Shown: positions 16,276 to 25,582 of the stretch, piece after piece
How positions within the stretch are numbered: position 1 is the stretch's first letter
Layout of the letters: every line of letters begins with the position of its first letter
NCBI GenBank assembly: GCA_020846875.1
Contig: JADLDB010000095.1
Location: 1-51,191 of the forward strand
Reading direction: 5' to 3'
Source: Myxococcales bacterium
Lineage (GTDB): Bacteria; Myxococcota; Myxococcia; Myxococcales; Myxococcaceae
DNA: 51,191 bases
Position numbers and translations under genes: made by a program
Notes under the pieces: generated by a model
The model's database searches: none
Seen by the model: only the letters and a program-made list of their open reading frames with translations
Told to the model about the DNA's origin: nothing

Positions 16276-17562
16276 ATGCCCCGACGGATAGCCGCCGCCC
16301 AGCCGAAGGCCTCGCCGGCGCGCAGCGCGTCCACTGCGCCCAGAGACGCGCTGGGGGCCCTGCTGGACGCCGCCGCGAAGCTGCCGCGCGGCACCGGCCC
16401 CGAGGGCAGTGAGCCGCTCCTCAACCCGCGCGAGGCGGCCCGGGTCCGCGCTGCCTTCCAGAAGGCCTCCCCCGGAGCGCGCGCCGAGCTCCTCTCGCTG
16501 GCGAGAGACCTGCGCGGCGTGGGGCAGGGGCTGTTCCTCAGGGCGGTGGGCGCGCGGGCGGAGCGGCTCGGCGAGGCGTCGTCGCTCGAGACGCTGCGGG
16601 AGTTCGCCCGCGCGGTGGAAGGCCTCGACGCCGCCACCCTGCGCGAGCGCGCCACCGTGCTGGACCTGGACTCCTCGCGCGACACCAACGCCTTCGACGC
16701 CCAGACGCTGTGGGAGAAGCGCGGCACCGTCGCCGCCCCGAAGGGCCGGCCCGCCGCGGACGACGACGGCCTGCTGCAGCGCTTCACGTCCACCTGCGGG
16801 CCCACCGTGCTGCAGATGGCGCTCGCCGAGGCCGACCCGGTGGTGGCCTTCGCCCTCAACGCCTCCGGGCGCGCGTCCACCTCGTCCCGCGACGCCGCCG
16901 CCGGCTTTCAGCGCGCGGTGCTGGAGGAGTTCGGCGGCGTGGCCCTTCCCCGCCACGAGTCCGCGCTCGCCGCGCGCCTCAGGAACGCCCTCGGGCGGCT
17001 GGCCTCCTCCGGCGAGGTGAGCGGCGAGCAGAAGGAGTCCCTGCTCCGCTACGCGCGCTCGGCGGGCCCCCTGGACGCGCGGGCGCGAAATGCGGTCCAC
17101 GCGGTGCGGACCCGCTTCGACGGCTTTCCTTCCGACGCCGAGCTGCAGCAACTGCGCACCGCCCTCCTGCCGGCGCGCGACGAGGGCCTGGGCACCGCCG
17201 AGTTCCAGCAGGCCTTCGACAAGTACCTGCGCCACGTCACCGGCACCCAGTACCGCATGACGAGCCCGCCCGACGGCTTTGGGCGCGGGCGGGCCGGCAA
17301 GCACGTCGACGCGGTGGAGCGCGCCCTGAAGGCCGGCGTGGACGTGCCTTTCGGGGTGAGCGAGCCCGCCCACTGGATGCTGCTCACCGCCGCGCGCCAG
17401 GGCGCAGGGGGGCGCGAGTTCCTGGTGTCCGACCCCGACGGCGGGCGCACCGCGTGGGTGACAGAGAAGGACCTCGTGTCCGGCGCCTTCGGTGACAAGC
17501 AGTTCCACTTGAACGGGCCGGGCGAGCGGCCGTACGTGGACTGCTTCTTCCTGCCTGCTTGA
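16276..17562 (+). CDS. Putative papain-like (C39-like) cysteine peptidase domain protein
   Basis: Protein of 428 aa with no obvious signal peptide. Start ATG 16276 has GGAGG six nt upstream. A candidate catalytic set in the order of papain-fold peptidases is visible: Cys174 in 'FTSTCGPTVLQMAL', His366 in 'SEPAHWMLLTA', and Asp386 in 'FLVSDPDGGRTAWV'. The Q/N oxyanion residue is not certain. The first 160 residues are helical and Arg/Ala-rich, and the segment between Cys and His is a long helical insertion. The gene is divergent from tatT and 58 bp upstream of ftcD. Peptidase function is an inference from motif order; a non-peptidase member of the fold is possible. Confidence 0.7.
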   Translation: MPRRIAAAQPKASPARSASTAPRDALGALLDAAAKLPRGTGPEGSEPLLNPREAARVRAAFQKASPGARAELLSLARDLRGVGQGLFLRAVGARAERLGEASSLETLREFARAVEGLDAATLRERATVLDLDSSRDTNAFDAQTLWEKRGTVAAPKGRPAADDDGLLQRFTSTCGPTVLQMALAEADPVVAFALNASGRASTSSRDAAAGFQRAVLEEFGGVALPRHESALAARLRNALGRLASSGEVSGEQKESLLRYARSAGPLDARARNAVHAVRTRFDGFPSDAELQQLRTALLPARDEGLGTAEFQQAFDKYLRHVTGTQYRMTSPPDGFGRGRAGKHVDAVERALKAGVDVPFGVSEPAHWMLLTAARQGAGGREFLVSDPDGGRTAWVTEKDLVSGAFGDKQFHLNGPGERPYVDCFFLPA

Positions 17563-17620
17563 AGCGCGGGGGAGAGGAAGAGCGCAGCCCTTTCTTCACG
17601 GGGCTGGTAAGCACGCGCCC

Positions 17621-19471
17621 ATGCCGAGGATCGTCGAGTGTGTCCCCAACTTCTCCGAGGGCCGTGACGCGGGGAAGCTGAAGCAGCTCACCAGCGCCAT
17701 CGAGGCCGTCAGCGGCGTGCAGCTCCTCAACGTCGAGCCCGGCGCCGACACCCACCGCACGGTGGTCACCTTCGTGGGCGAACCAGAGGCGGTGCTGGAA
17801 GGGGCGTTCCAGGGCATCGCCCGGGCGGCGCAGCTCATCGACATGTCCACCCACCGGGGCGCGCACCCGCGCATGGGCGCCACCGACGTGTGCCCCTTCG
17901 TGCCGGTGGAAGGCGTCACCATGGCCGAATGCGTGGCGCTGGCCAGGCGGCTGGGCGAGCGCGTGGGGAAGGAGCTGGGCATTCCCGTCTTCCTGTACGA
18001 GGAAGCCGCCTCTTCCCCCGCACGCAGGAACCTCGCCGACGTCCGCAAGGGTGAGTACGAGGGGCTGGCGAAGAAGCTGGCGGACCCGGCCTGGAAGCCG
18101 GACTTCGGGCCCGCGGCCTTCCTCGCGAAGTCGGGCGCCACCGCCATCGGCGCGCGCGAGTTCCTCATCGCGTGGAACTTGAACCTGAACTCCACCGACA
18201 AGAACCACGCGGCGGAGCTCGCCTACGAGCTGCGGGAGCGGGGGCGGGTCGCGCGCACCGGCAACACCACGCCCTTCTACTACCGCGGCAAGGAGCTCAA
18301 GTACGCGGCCGGCGCCTGGCCCTGCGGCTCATGCGGCTTCGTGGGGGAGACGTACGCCCAGACGAAGAGCCACTGCGCCGGCGCGCACGGCTACGAGCTG
18401 GACGCGCTGCTGCTGCAGGCGGGCCTCGACCTCGCCGCGCTCGAGGGCCAGAAGGTGTACCGCCCCGGCCGCTTCAAGCACTGCAAGGCCATTGGCTGGT
18501 ACGTGGAGGACTACCGGCGCGCGCAGGTCAGCATCAACATGACCAACTACAAGGTGACGCCGCTGCACGTCGTCTACGACGAGGCGCAGAAGCTGGCCCA
18601 GGAGCGCGGCCTCCTCATCACCGGCTCGGAAATCGTCGGGGTGGTGCCCTTCCAGGCGCTTCTGGACGCGGGCCGTCACTACCAGTCGAAGCAGGGAAAG
18701 ACGGAGGGCGCGCCGCAAGAGGACGTGCTGCGCTGCGCGGTCAACTCCCTGGGCCTCAACGACGCGGCGCCCTTCGAGCTGGAGAAGAAGGTGCTGGGCC
18801 TGCCCAAGACGCCGCCGGGCGCGCTCATCGCGAAGCCGGTGAAGGCCTTCACCGACGAGGTGTCGCGCGACACGCCCGCGCCGGGCGGGGGCTCCATCGC
18901 CGCGCTGGCCGGTAGCCTGGGCGCCGCGCTGGCGTCGATGGTGGCCACCCTGACGCACGGCAAGGAAGGCACCGAGGCGCGCGACGCCGAATTGGCCCGC
19001 ATCGCTGCCGCGTCGCAGCGGGTGAAGGACGCGCTGCTCACCCTGGTGGACGAGGACACCAACGCCTTCAACGGCTTCATGGAGGCGCGGCGCCTGCCCC
19101 AGGGCACGCCGGAAGAGAAGGCGCTGCGGAAGCAGAGGATGCAGGAAGGCCTCAAGGCCGCCATCGACGTGCCCTGGCGCACCGCCGAGCTGGCCTTCGA
19201 GGCGCTGCACCTGGCGCACGACGTGACGAAGGTGGGCAACCCCAACTCCCTCACCGACGGCGCGGTGGGCGCGCAGCTGGCCTTCGCCGGGGTGCGCGGC
19301 GCGCTGTGGAACGTGGTCATCAACCTGAAGGACCTGGACGACGCGGGCTACGTCGAGGCGATGGCCGCCAAGAGCGCCGGGCTGTCGGCGAAGGCGCGCG
19401 CGCTGGCCGAGGAGTCGGGCGCCGCCGTGGACGCGAAGCTGGCGGAGCGGTTGGTGAAGAAGAAGGGCTGA
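17621..19471 (+). CDS. ftcD: Bifunctional glutamate formimidoyltransferase / formimidoyl-THF cyclodeaminase
   Basis: Enzyme of 616 aa in the histidine-degradation and one-carbon pathway: it transfers the formimino group from N-formimino-glutamate to tetrahydrofolate, then deaminates it to methenyl-THF. The N-terminal formiminotransferase domain is clear (VECVPNFSEGRD; catalytic His in STHRGAHPRMGATDVCPF). The C-terminal cyclodeaminase domain starts near residue 405 (DEVSRDTPAPGGGSIAALAG). Against the usual ~540 aa, the extra length is mostly a ~70-residue insertion at about 209-281, between the two formiminotransferase halves. It has C235, C238, H251 and H256 in C2H2-like spacing. No other hut gene is nearby. 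Confidence 0.93.
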   Translation: MPRIVECVPNFSEGRDAGKLKQLTSAIEAVSGVQLLNVEPGADTHRTVVTFVGEPEAVLEGAFQGIARAAQLIDMSTHRGAHPRMGATDVCPFVPVEGVTMAECVALARRLGERVGKELGIPVFLYEEAASSPARRNLADVRKGEYEGLAKKLADPAWKPDFGPAAFLAKSGATAIGAREFLIAWNLNLNSTDKNHAAELAYELRERGRVARTGNTTPFYYRGKELKYAAGAWPCGSCGFVGETYAQTKSHCAGAHGYELDALLLQAGLDLAALEGQKVYRPGRFKHCKAIGWYVEDYRRAQVSINMTNYKVTPLHVVYDEAQKLAQERGLLITGSEIVGVVPFQALLDAGRHYQSKQGKTEGAPQEDVLRCAVNSLGLNDAAPFELEKKVLGLPKTPPGALIAKPVKAFTDEVSRDTPAPGGGSIAALAGSLGAALASMVATLTHGKEGTEARDAELARIAAASQRVKDALLTLVDEDTNAFNGFMEARRLPQGTPEEKALRKQRMQEGLKAAIDVPWRTAELAFEALHLAHDVTKVGNPNSLTDGAVGAQLAFAGVRGALWNVVINLKDLDDAGYVEAMAAKSAGLSAKARALAEESGAAVDAKLAERLVKKKG

Positions 19472-19553
19472 AGGGCCCACCCGCCCCCTTCCAGGCTTGT
19501 GGCGCGCCGCGCCTCTGGTACGAGGGGGCCGGGCCGAGGGGGCACCGCGCGTG

Positions 19554-21422
19554 GTGACCGACACTTCAACTGCTGCCGCCGAGGGGGCGCTCGAGGACTC
19601 GGAGCGGGACTTCGGCCCCCTGGAGAAGAAGCTGACCCGCGCGGCGGGCCTCTTCGTGGGCGTGCTGGCGCTGGTGATGGTGGTGTTGCCGGTGGCGCAG
19701 ACGGTGGCGCGGAGGTTCTTCGACACCGAGATCGCCAGCGCGTCGGTCATCGTGCAGCACCTCACCCTGTGGGTGGGCTTCCTGGGCGCGCTGCTGGCGG
19801 CGGGCACCGGGAAGCACCTGGCGCTGTCCACCCACGAGGCGATTCCGAAGGGCTGGCCGGCGCGGGCGGCGGGGCTGTTCTCGCGCGTCACCTCTGCGTC
19901 GGTGTGCGCGCTGCTGGCGGTGGCCTCCTGGCGGGTGGTGCAGGCCGACTCCGAGAGCGGCCGCAACGTGGTGGGCAGCCTGCCGGTGTCGTGGAGCGAG
20001 GCCATCATGCCGGTGGCCTTCGTCTTGATGGCGGCGCGCTTCGTGTGGCGGGTAGGGCACGGCCCGCAGTCCTGGGTGGACCGCGGGGCGGCGCTGGCGG
20101 CGGTGGGGCTGTCGCTGGCGCTGGGCTTGCTCGCGCCGTCGGGCTGGGTGGTGGGCCTGCTCTTCGTCGTCGTTGCCATCGCCTTCCTCTCGGGCACGCC
20201 CGTCTTCGTCATCATGGGCGCGTCAGCCATGCTGCTGTTCTGGCGCGACGACACGCCCATCGCCGCGGTGCCGGCCGAGACGTTCCGCCTGGTGTCCTCG
20301 GCCACGCTGCCGGCGATCCCGCTGCTCACCATCGCCGGCTACGTGCTGGCGGAGGGCGGCGCGGCCAGGCGCCTGGTGCGCGCCTACAAGGGCTTCTTCG
20401 GGTGGATGCCGGGCGGGGTGGCGATCATGGCCACGGTGGTGTGCGCGCTCTTCACCACCTTCACCGGCGGCTCGGGCGTCACCATCCTCGCGCTGGGCGG
20501 CCTGCTGTTGCCCATGCTGAAGGAAGAGAAGTACCCCGAGGGCTTCAGCCACGGGCTGGTGACGGCGTCGGGCTCGCTGGGGTTGCTCTTCCCGCCGTCG
20601 CTGCCGGTCATCCTCTACTCGGTGGTGGCGGCGGTGCCGGTGGGGCACCTCTTCCTGGGCGGCCTGGCGCCGGGCCTGTTGATGATGGCGATGGTGGCGG
20701 CGTACGGCATCGTCACCGGGGTACGCCACAAGGTGCCGCGGCAGCGCTTCCAGCCGAAGGAGGCCTTCAGCGGCCTGTGGGGCGCGAAGTGGGACCTGGG
20801 CCTGCCGGTGCTGGTGGTGGCGACGGTGGCGTCGGGCTTCGGGACGGTGGTGGAGGCCAGCGCGCTGGGCTGCGCGTACGCGCTGTTCGTGGAGATGGTG
20901 GTGTTCAGGACCATTCACCCGCGGAAGGACCTGCCGCGGGTGCTGGTGACGGCGGCGACGCTGGTGGGCGCGGTGGTGATGCTGCTGGGCATCGCCATGG
21001 GGCTGTCCTCCTGGCTGGTGGACGCCGAGGTGCCCACGCTGCTGTTGGAGTGGACCACGACGCACGTGAAGAGCCCGTGGGTGTTCCTGCTGGCGCTCAA
21101 CGTGGGGCTGCTCATCTTCGGCAGCGTGCTGGAAATCTACGCCGCCATCGTGGTGCTGGCCCCGCTGGTGGCGCCCATCGGCGTGGCCTACGGCATCGAC
21201 CCGGTGCACCTGGGCATCGTCTTCCTCGCCAACCTGGAGCTGGGCTTCCTCTTCCCGCCGATGGGGCTCAACCTCTTCCTCTCGGCGCAGCGCTTCGAGA
21301 AGCCGCTGCCGTACCTCTACGCGCGCACCCTGCCCTTCCTGCTGATTCTGGCGGTGGGCGTGCTGCTCATCACCTACCTCGACGTGATGACGACGGGCGT
21401 CTTGCGGCTGTTCGGCCAGTAG
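19554..21422 (+). CDS. dctQM: TRAP transporter fused small and large permease (DctQM)
   Basis: Membrane protein of 622 aa. Start GTG 19554 (MTDTSTAAAEGAL) is preferred; GTG 19551 is equivalent. Residues about 25-180 form the four-helix DctQ part ('FDTEIASASVIVQHLTLWVG', 'SWSEAIMPVAFVLM'), and residues about 195-622 the DctM part with many transmembrane helices ('GTPVFVIMGASAML', 'GGSGVTILALGGLLLP', 'LGFLFPPMGLNLFLS'). It drives substrate uptake by a sodium or proton gradient, supplied by a DctP receptor, most likely that at 14182. The receptor/TatT genes are 3.5 kb away on the other strand. The 3' end overlaps the convergent EVE gene by 53 bp. Confidence 0.92.
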   Translation: MTDTSTAAAEGALEDSERDFGPLEKKLTRAAGLFVGVLALVMVVLPVAQTVARRFFDTEIASASVIVQHLTLWVGFLGALLAAGTGKHLALSTHEAIPKGWPARAAGLFSRVTSASVCALLAVASWRVVQADSESGRNVVGSLPVSWSEAIMPVAFVLMAARFVWRVGHGPQSWVDRGAALAAVGLSLALGLLAPSGWVVGLLFVVVAIAFLSGTPVFVIMGASAMLLFWRDDTPIAAVPAETFRLVSSATLPAIPLLTIAGYVLAEGGAARRLVRAYKGFFGWMPGGVAIMATVVCALFTTFTGGSGVTILALGGLLLPMLKEEKYPEGFSHGLVTASGSLGLLFPPSLPVILYSVVAAVPVGHLFLGGLAPGLLMMAMVAAYGIVTGVRHKVPRQRFQPKEAFSGLWGAKWDLGLPVLVVATVASGFGTVVEASALGCAYALFVEMVVFRTIHPRKDLPRVLVTAATLVGAVVMLLGIAMGLSSWLVDAEVPTLLLEWTTTHVKSPWVFLLALNVGLLIFGSVLEIYAAIVVLAPLVAPIGVAYGIDPVHLGIVFLANLELGFLFPPMGLNLFLSAQRFEKPLPYLYARTLPFLLILAVGVLLITYLDVMTTGVLRLFGQ

Positions 21423-21885
21423 TCGTCTTCGCCTTCGCCAGCGCGAGCAGCCGCTTCGCGTGCGCGTCCGACACCGGCTGGACCGAGAGCCGCTGGCCCT
21501 TCTGCAGCAGCGCCAGCCCCTTCAGCGCCGGGTCCGCCTTCAGCACCTCGAGGGGCACCAGGTGCTTGAAGGCCTCGACGAAGCGCAGGCGCGCCATCCT
21601 CCAGCGCGGCGCGGCCTTGTCGCTGGTGGCGTCGTAGTACTCGCTCTTCTTGTCGAACTGCGTGGGGTCCACCACGGCCGGCCCGTCGACGCGCGCCAGG
21701 CCCACCAGCCCCGGCGGCTCGCAGCTGGAGTGGTAGAAGAAGACGAAGTCGCCCGGCTGCATCTGGTCGCGCATGTAGTTTCGCGCGAGGAAGTTCCGCA
21801 CCCCCTCCCAGCCCGTCGTCTCGTCCTTCTTCAGGTCGTCGATGGAGTAGACGAAGGGCTCGCTCTTCACCAGCCAGTGGCTCAT
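21370..21885 (-). CDS. EVE-domain protein
   Basis: Small protein of 171 aa. The family fold is recognisable from the N-terminus 'MSHWLVKSEPFVYSIDDL', the 'GWEGVRNFLARNYMRDQM' element and the core 'PGDFVFFYHSSCEPPGLVGL'. EVE domains are PUA-related and bind modified bases in nucleic acids; THYN1 is the eukaryotic relative. A nucleic-acid-binding role for modified cytosines or similar bases is therefore plausible. The last ~18 codons overlap the TRAP permease gene's 3' end on the opposite strand. These end in an Arg-rich tail (GRTAARRPSSSRRGR) that may be a non-conserved extension. Confidence 0.9.
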   Translation of the reverse strand: MSHWLVKSEPFVYSIDDLKKDETTGWEGVRNFLARNYMRDQMQPGDFVFFYHSSCEPPGLVGLARVDGPAVVDPTQFDKKSEYYDATSDKAAPRWRMARLRFVEAFKHLVPLEVLKADPALKGLALLQKGQRLSVQPVSDAHAKRLLALAKAKTTTGRTAARRPSSSRRGR

Positions 21886-22054
21886 GGGACGGGGCTTCTA
21901 GCCGTTTCGCCGCGCGCGGGCCGCAGCCCTCGGGGAGCTTCCACGCAGCTTGGCCTACACCCCACCACCTCGCGCCGGCCGGGACGAGGAAAGGCCGAAA
22001 CCCGCGCCCTATACTGCGGCTGGCGGGGTCCTCATGCGTCAGCGGGTGTCCTGA

Positions 22055-23983
22055 GTGCGCGCGAACATTTTCGCTCTGCTGGTGTGCCTCACGGGCGGGG
22101 CGGTGCAGGCGGCGTCGCTGACGCTGGACAAGACGCCCGTCGTCCTCGGCAAGACGGAGTCGGTGGCCGTCGTCATTCAGATTGACGAGCCGGAAGGCGC
22201 GGAGCTGCGCCCCCTGCGCCTGGCGGTGAACGTCGGCGGCTTCGGCGCGGTGCAGCGGCTCGCGCGCGGCAGGTACAGGGCGGTGTACACGCCCCCCGGC
22301 ACGCGCTTTCCCCAGGTGGCGCTGGTGGCGGTGTGGCGCGAGACGGGCGCCGACGCCCCCATCGAGTTCCTCCGCATCCCCCTCTACGGCTCCACCACCC
22401 TGCCGGTGGGCGCGAAGAAGGGCTCCAGGGTGTCGGTGGTGGTGGGGGACGACACCTTCGGCCCGATGGTGGTGGACGCGGATCGCCACATCGAGGTGCC
22501 CATCGTGGTGCCGCCTGGAGAGCGCGACGCCGACTTGAAGGTGCGCGAGCGCAACGGCAACTCCCTGACGAAGAAGCTGCCCATCAACGTGCCGGCCTAC
22601 AACAAGGTGACGGCCGCGCTGGTGCCGCACGCCATCGTCGCGGACGGGAAGGACAAGGCCCGCCTCGACATCTTCTACGACACGAAGGCCACCGTGGCCC
22701 CGGGGCGCGTGAAGGTGAAGGCGTCGGTGGGCAGCGTCACCTTCGAGCGCGCCGACGCGGGCCGCTTCGTCTACTGGTACGTCCCGCCCACCAACGCCAG
22801 CGCCGCGCAGGTGGACTTCACCGTGGAGGTGGAAGGGGACAGGGCCGCCAGCGCCTCGGCGCAGCTGCGGCTGGGGCTGCCGGCTCCGGCCCGCGTGGTG
22901 GTGCGGCCTCCGCCCAGGCCGCTGCAGGCCGACGGCGCCTCGAGGGCCCCGCTGCAGGTGGTGGTGCTGGACAACGAAGGCCTCGGCCTGCCGGACCAGC
23001 AGGTGTCGCTGACCGCCAACGGCGCTGCGCTGCCGGGCCTCACCTACCGCGGCCACGGCGTCTACGAGGCGGAGTACGTCGCGCCGTCCGACTTCCCGCC
23101 CGGCGGCCTGGTGCAGCTTTCCGCCAGCGTGAAGGTGGGTGAAGAGAAGCTGGAGGGCGTGGCCAACTACCTGCTGTCCGCCACCGCGCTGCCGAAGGAG
23201 GCGGTGGCCCAGGTGGTGCCCGCGCCCATTCCCGCGGACGGGCGCACGAAGGGGCAGCTCACGCTGGACGTGCGCGACGAGGCGGGCCTGCCGCTGACGG
23301 GCGCCAAGCTGGTGGCGGTGGCCAGCCACGGCACCCTGGGCCCGCTGGAGGAGCAAGGGGGAGGAAAGTACCGCGCCAGCTACACCGCGCCCGACGACAT
23401 CCCCGACGGGGAGGCGCTCATCCGCGTGGTGGACGCCACCGGGGGCTTCGAGCAGCGGGTGGTGGTGCCGATGCGCGAGGACCCCCGCCGCTTCCTCATC
23501 GGCGCGCGGGCGGGCCTGGTGCACAGCCTGTCCGAGTTGCTGGGGCCGCGCTTCGGCGCAGACCTGTCCGTGCCGGTGCGCGCCGGCCCGGTGCTGCTGT
23601 GGCTCTCGGTGGTGGGCCAGGTGGGCTTCGCCTCGCAGACGCTGACGGACGGCTCCGGGCAACTGTCCACGCAGAGCGACCTCCTCTTCGTGCCCCTCAC
23701 CGCGCGGGTGGCGGCGGAGGTGTGGGCCTCGCGGCGCTTCGCGGTGCAGCTGGGCGCGGGCGGCGGCGCCACCTGGGCGCGGTACAGCACCTCTCTCACC
23801 GCAGAGACGTCGTCCTCCTGGGGCCCCAACGTGGGCGGCTTCGCGGCCGCCACCCTCTCGGTGGGGCCGGGGCACTTCTTCCTCGAGGCCGGCTACTCTT
23901 GGGCGCCGGTGGCCGGGCCGGGCTTTGCGGCGGAGACGGGCGGCCTCGGCGCCGCGCTCGGCTACCGCCTCGGAGTCCTCTGA
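22055..23983 (+). CDS. Ig-like repeat protein with C-terminal outer-membrane beta-barrel domain
   Basis: Exported protein of 642 aa, start GTG 22055, signal MRANIFALLVCLTGGAVQA. Residues about 20-480 are several Ig-like/invasin-type beta-sandwich units with phrases such as 'IPADGRTKGQLTLDVRDEAG' and 'VADGKDKARLDIFYDT'. From about residue 482 ('RRFLIGARAGLVHSLSEL') to the end are alternating amphipathic strands with Gly-aromatic pairs, terminating 'LGAALGYRLGVL', as expected of an 8-strand-type barrel. It probably anchors Ig modules in the outer membrane. It is the first gene of a tight operon with the Ig-repeat lipoproteins. Confidence 0.82.
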   Translation: MRANIFALLVCLTGGAVQAASLTLDKTPVVLGKTESVAVVIQIDEPEGAELRPLRLAVNVGGFGAVQRLARGRYRAVYTPPGTRFPQVALVAVWRETGADAPIEFLRIPLYGSTTLPVGAKKGSRVSVVVGDDTFGPMVVDADRHIEVPIVVPPGERDADLKVRERNGNSLTKKLPINVPAYNKVTAALVPHAIVADGKDKARLDIFYDTKATVAPGRVKVKASVGSVTFERADAGRFVYWYVPPTNASAAQVDFTVEVEGDRAASASAQLRLGLPAPARVVVRPPPRPLQADGASRAPLQVVVLDNEGLGLPDQQVSLTANGAALPGLTYRGHGVYEAEYVAPSDFPPGGLVQLSASVKVGEEKLEGVANYLLSATALPKEAVAQVVPAPIPADGRTKGQLTLDVRDEAGLPLTGAKLVAVASHGTLGPLEEQGGGKYRASYTAPDDIPDGEALIRVVDATGGFEQRVVVPMREDPRRFLIGARAGLVHSLSELLGPRFGADLSVPVRAGPVLLWLSVVGQVGFASQTLTDGSGQLSTQSDLLFVPLTARVAAEVWASRRFAVQLGAGGGATWARYSTSLTAETSSSWGPNVGGFAAATLSVGPGHFFLEAGYSWAPVAGPGFAAETGGLGAALGYRLGVL

Positions 23984-23990
23984 CGACGCC

Positions 23991-25355
23991 ATGCGCGCGG
24001 CCCGCTCCACCCTGCTGTCGGCGGTATTCGTCCTCGGCTGCGGCACCGGCGCGCCCGCGCCGAAGGTCTCGTCCATCTCCCCCGCGCAGGGCGGCGAAGG
24101 GCAGGCGGTGGACGTGGTGGTGACGGGCGAGGGCTTCCTGGCGGCCATCGTCACCGACTTCCGCTCTCCCTCGCGCTCGACGGTGGACGGCGCCGTGACG
24201 GTGTCCCTCGTGTCGGAGGCCGGGGACGCGCTGGCCCTCGAGGACGTGGTGCTGGTGGACGTGCACACCGTCCGCGCGCGGGTGCCCGCCACGGTGCCGC
24301 GGGGGCTGTACGACGTGAAGGTGGTGGACGCGCGCGGCGCCGAGGCGACGTTGCCCGGCGGGTACTCCGTCGTGACGCCGGCAGAGAGCGTCGCGTCCTT
24401 CACGGTGGAGCCCCTCTCCTCTCAGTCGCCCGGCGTGCCCTTCGCGGTGCGGCTGTTGGCGGTGGACGCGGCCGGGACGCTGGTGGACAGCTTCGACGGC
24501 ACCCTCACCTTGTCCGACGACACCGGCACGCTGGCGCCCACCGCCCCCGGCGCCTTCGTGCGGGGCCGGCTCCTGGCCTTCGTCACCGTCGCCCGGCTGG
24601 CCCGGGGCGACGTGGTGCACGCCACCGACGCGCTGGGCCACACCGGGGCCTCGACGCCCTTCGACGTGGTGCCCGGCCCGGCCGCGCGGCTCGCCTTCGC
24701 CCAGCCCGCGCCCGGGGTGCAGGCGGACGTGTGCGGCGGCCCCTTCCGGCTGGAGCTCGTCGACCAGCTCGGCTTCGCGGTGCCGGCGCCGGCCGACGAG
24801 GCGGTGGCGCTGTCGTCCCTTCCAGCGGGGGCGCTCGGCTTCTTCAGCGAGCCGGCCTGCACGGCGGCGGTGACGCAGGTGACGCTGGGCGGCGGCGCGC
24901 GGCAGGCGGAGGTGTACGCGCGGGGCACGCTGGCCGGGCCGGTGACGGTGCGCGCGGTGCCGGCCACCTTCCCGACGGTGGACCAGGTGGTGCTGGTGGC
25001 GCCCGGGCCAGCCGCGTCCCTCACCTTCTCCGCGCCGCCGGTGCCGGTGCGCGCCGCCGTCTGCTCTCCGCCGGTGGACCTCACGTCCGAGGACTCCTTC
25101 GGCAACGCGGCGCCGCCGGCCGCCACCACCTCCCTCACCGTCAGCGTCACCCCCGCCTCCGGCGCGGCGCTCTTCATCGACGCCACGTGCACGACGGCGC
25201 TGGGGCCGCTGGTGCTGGACTCCTCGCGCGCGACGGCCCGGGTGTACCTCCTGGCGGCGGACGCGGGCGTGCTGCGGGTGGAGGCGCTGGTGTCCGACGG
25301 GGACGGCGGCGCGCCGCTGGCTCCCGCCTCGCTGGACGTGGAGGTGGCGCCGTGA
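23991..25355 (+). CDS. IPT/Ig-repeat lipoprotein (short paralogue)
   Basis: Lipoprotein of 454 aa starting seven bases after the previous stop (ATG 23991); signal MRAARSTLLSAVFVLGC, lipobox Cys17. The N-terminal ~100 residues form an IPT-like domain ('SSISPAQGGEGQAVDVVVTG'). An Ig-like domain and two Ig-like repeats follow, each containing two Cys placed as in its neighbour's units ('ADVCGG...EPACTAAVTQVTL' and 'RAAVCSP...DATCTTALGP'). The whole architecture matches the first part of the giant protein at 25583, so the two are duplicated relatives with two and eleven repeat units. Cell-surface binding is likely. Confidence 0.85.
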   Translation: MRAARSTLLSAVFVLGCGTGAPAPKVSSISPAQGGEGQAVDVVVTGEGFLAAIVTDFRSPSRSTVDGAVTVSLVSEAGDALALEDVVLVDVHTVRARVPATVPRGLYDVKVVDARGAEATLPGGYSVVTPAESVASFTVEPLSSQSPGVPFAVRLLAVDAAGTLVDSFDGTLTLSDDTGTLAPTAPGAFVRGRLLAFVTVARLARGDVVHATDALGHTGASTPFDVVPGPAARLAFAQPAPGVQADVCGGPFRLELVDQLGFAVPAPADEAVALSSLPAGALGFFSEPACTAAVTQVTLGGGARQAEVYARGTLAGPVTVRAVPATFPTVDQVVLVAPGPAASLTFSAPPVPVRAAVCSPPVDLTSEDSFGNAAPPAATTSLTVSVTPASGAALFIDATCTTALGPLVLDSSRATARVYLLAADAGVLRVEALVSDGDGGAPLAPASLDVEVAP

Positions 25356-25582
25356 CGCGCCGCCCCGGAGGAGCCTCGCCTTCGCGCTGCCCGAGCGACT
25401 CCCTCGCGCGCCGACTCCTCGCCCCGTCGGTGCCTCCGCGCGGCCCCAGCGGCCCGGCCGAAGAGCGCAGGTGCCGGGCTGCCGCCCGGCCGACTCCCGG
25501 GCGCCACCTTCTCGAGCGGGCTGGGGGTGACGAACGGGCCTTCAGACGGAAGCCTTCCCGCGCGGCGCGTGGGCCCGGCGCA
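25356..25582. other. 227-bp spacer inside the Ig operon
   Basis: The frame of the next gene stays open across this spacer, but only weak start codons exist there and its composition is Arg/Pro/Ser-rich in all frames. I see no clear gene. It could hold a secondary promoter or the true 5' end of the next gene (GTG near 25427). Confidence 0.4.
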
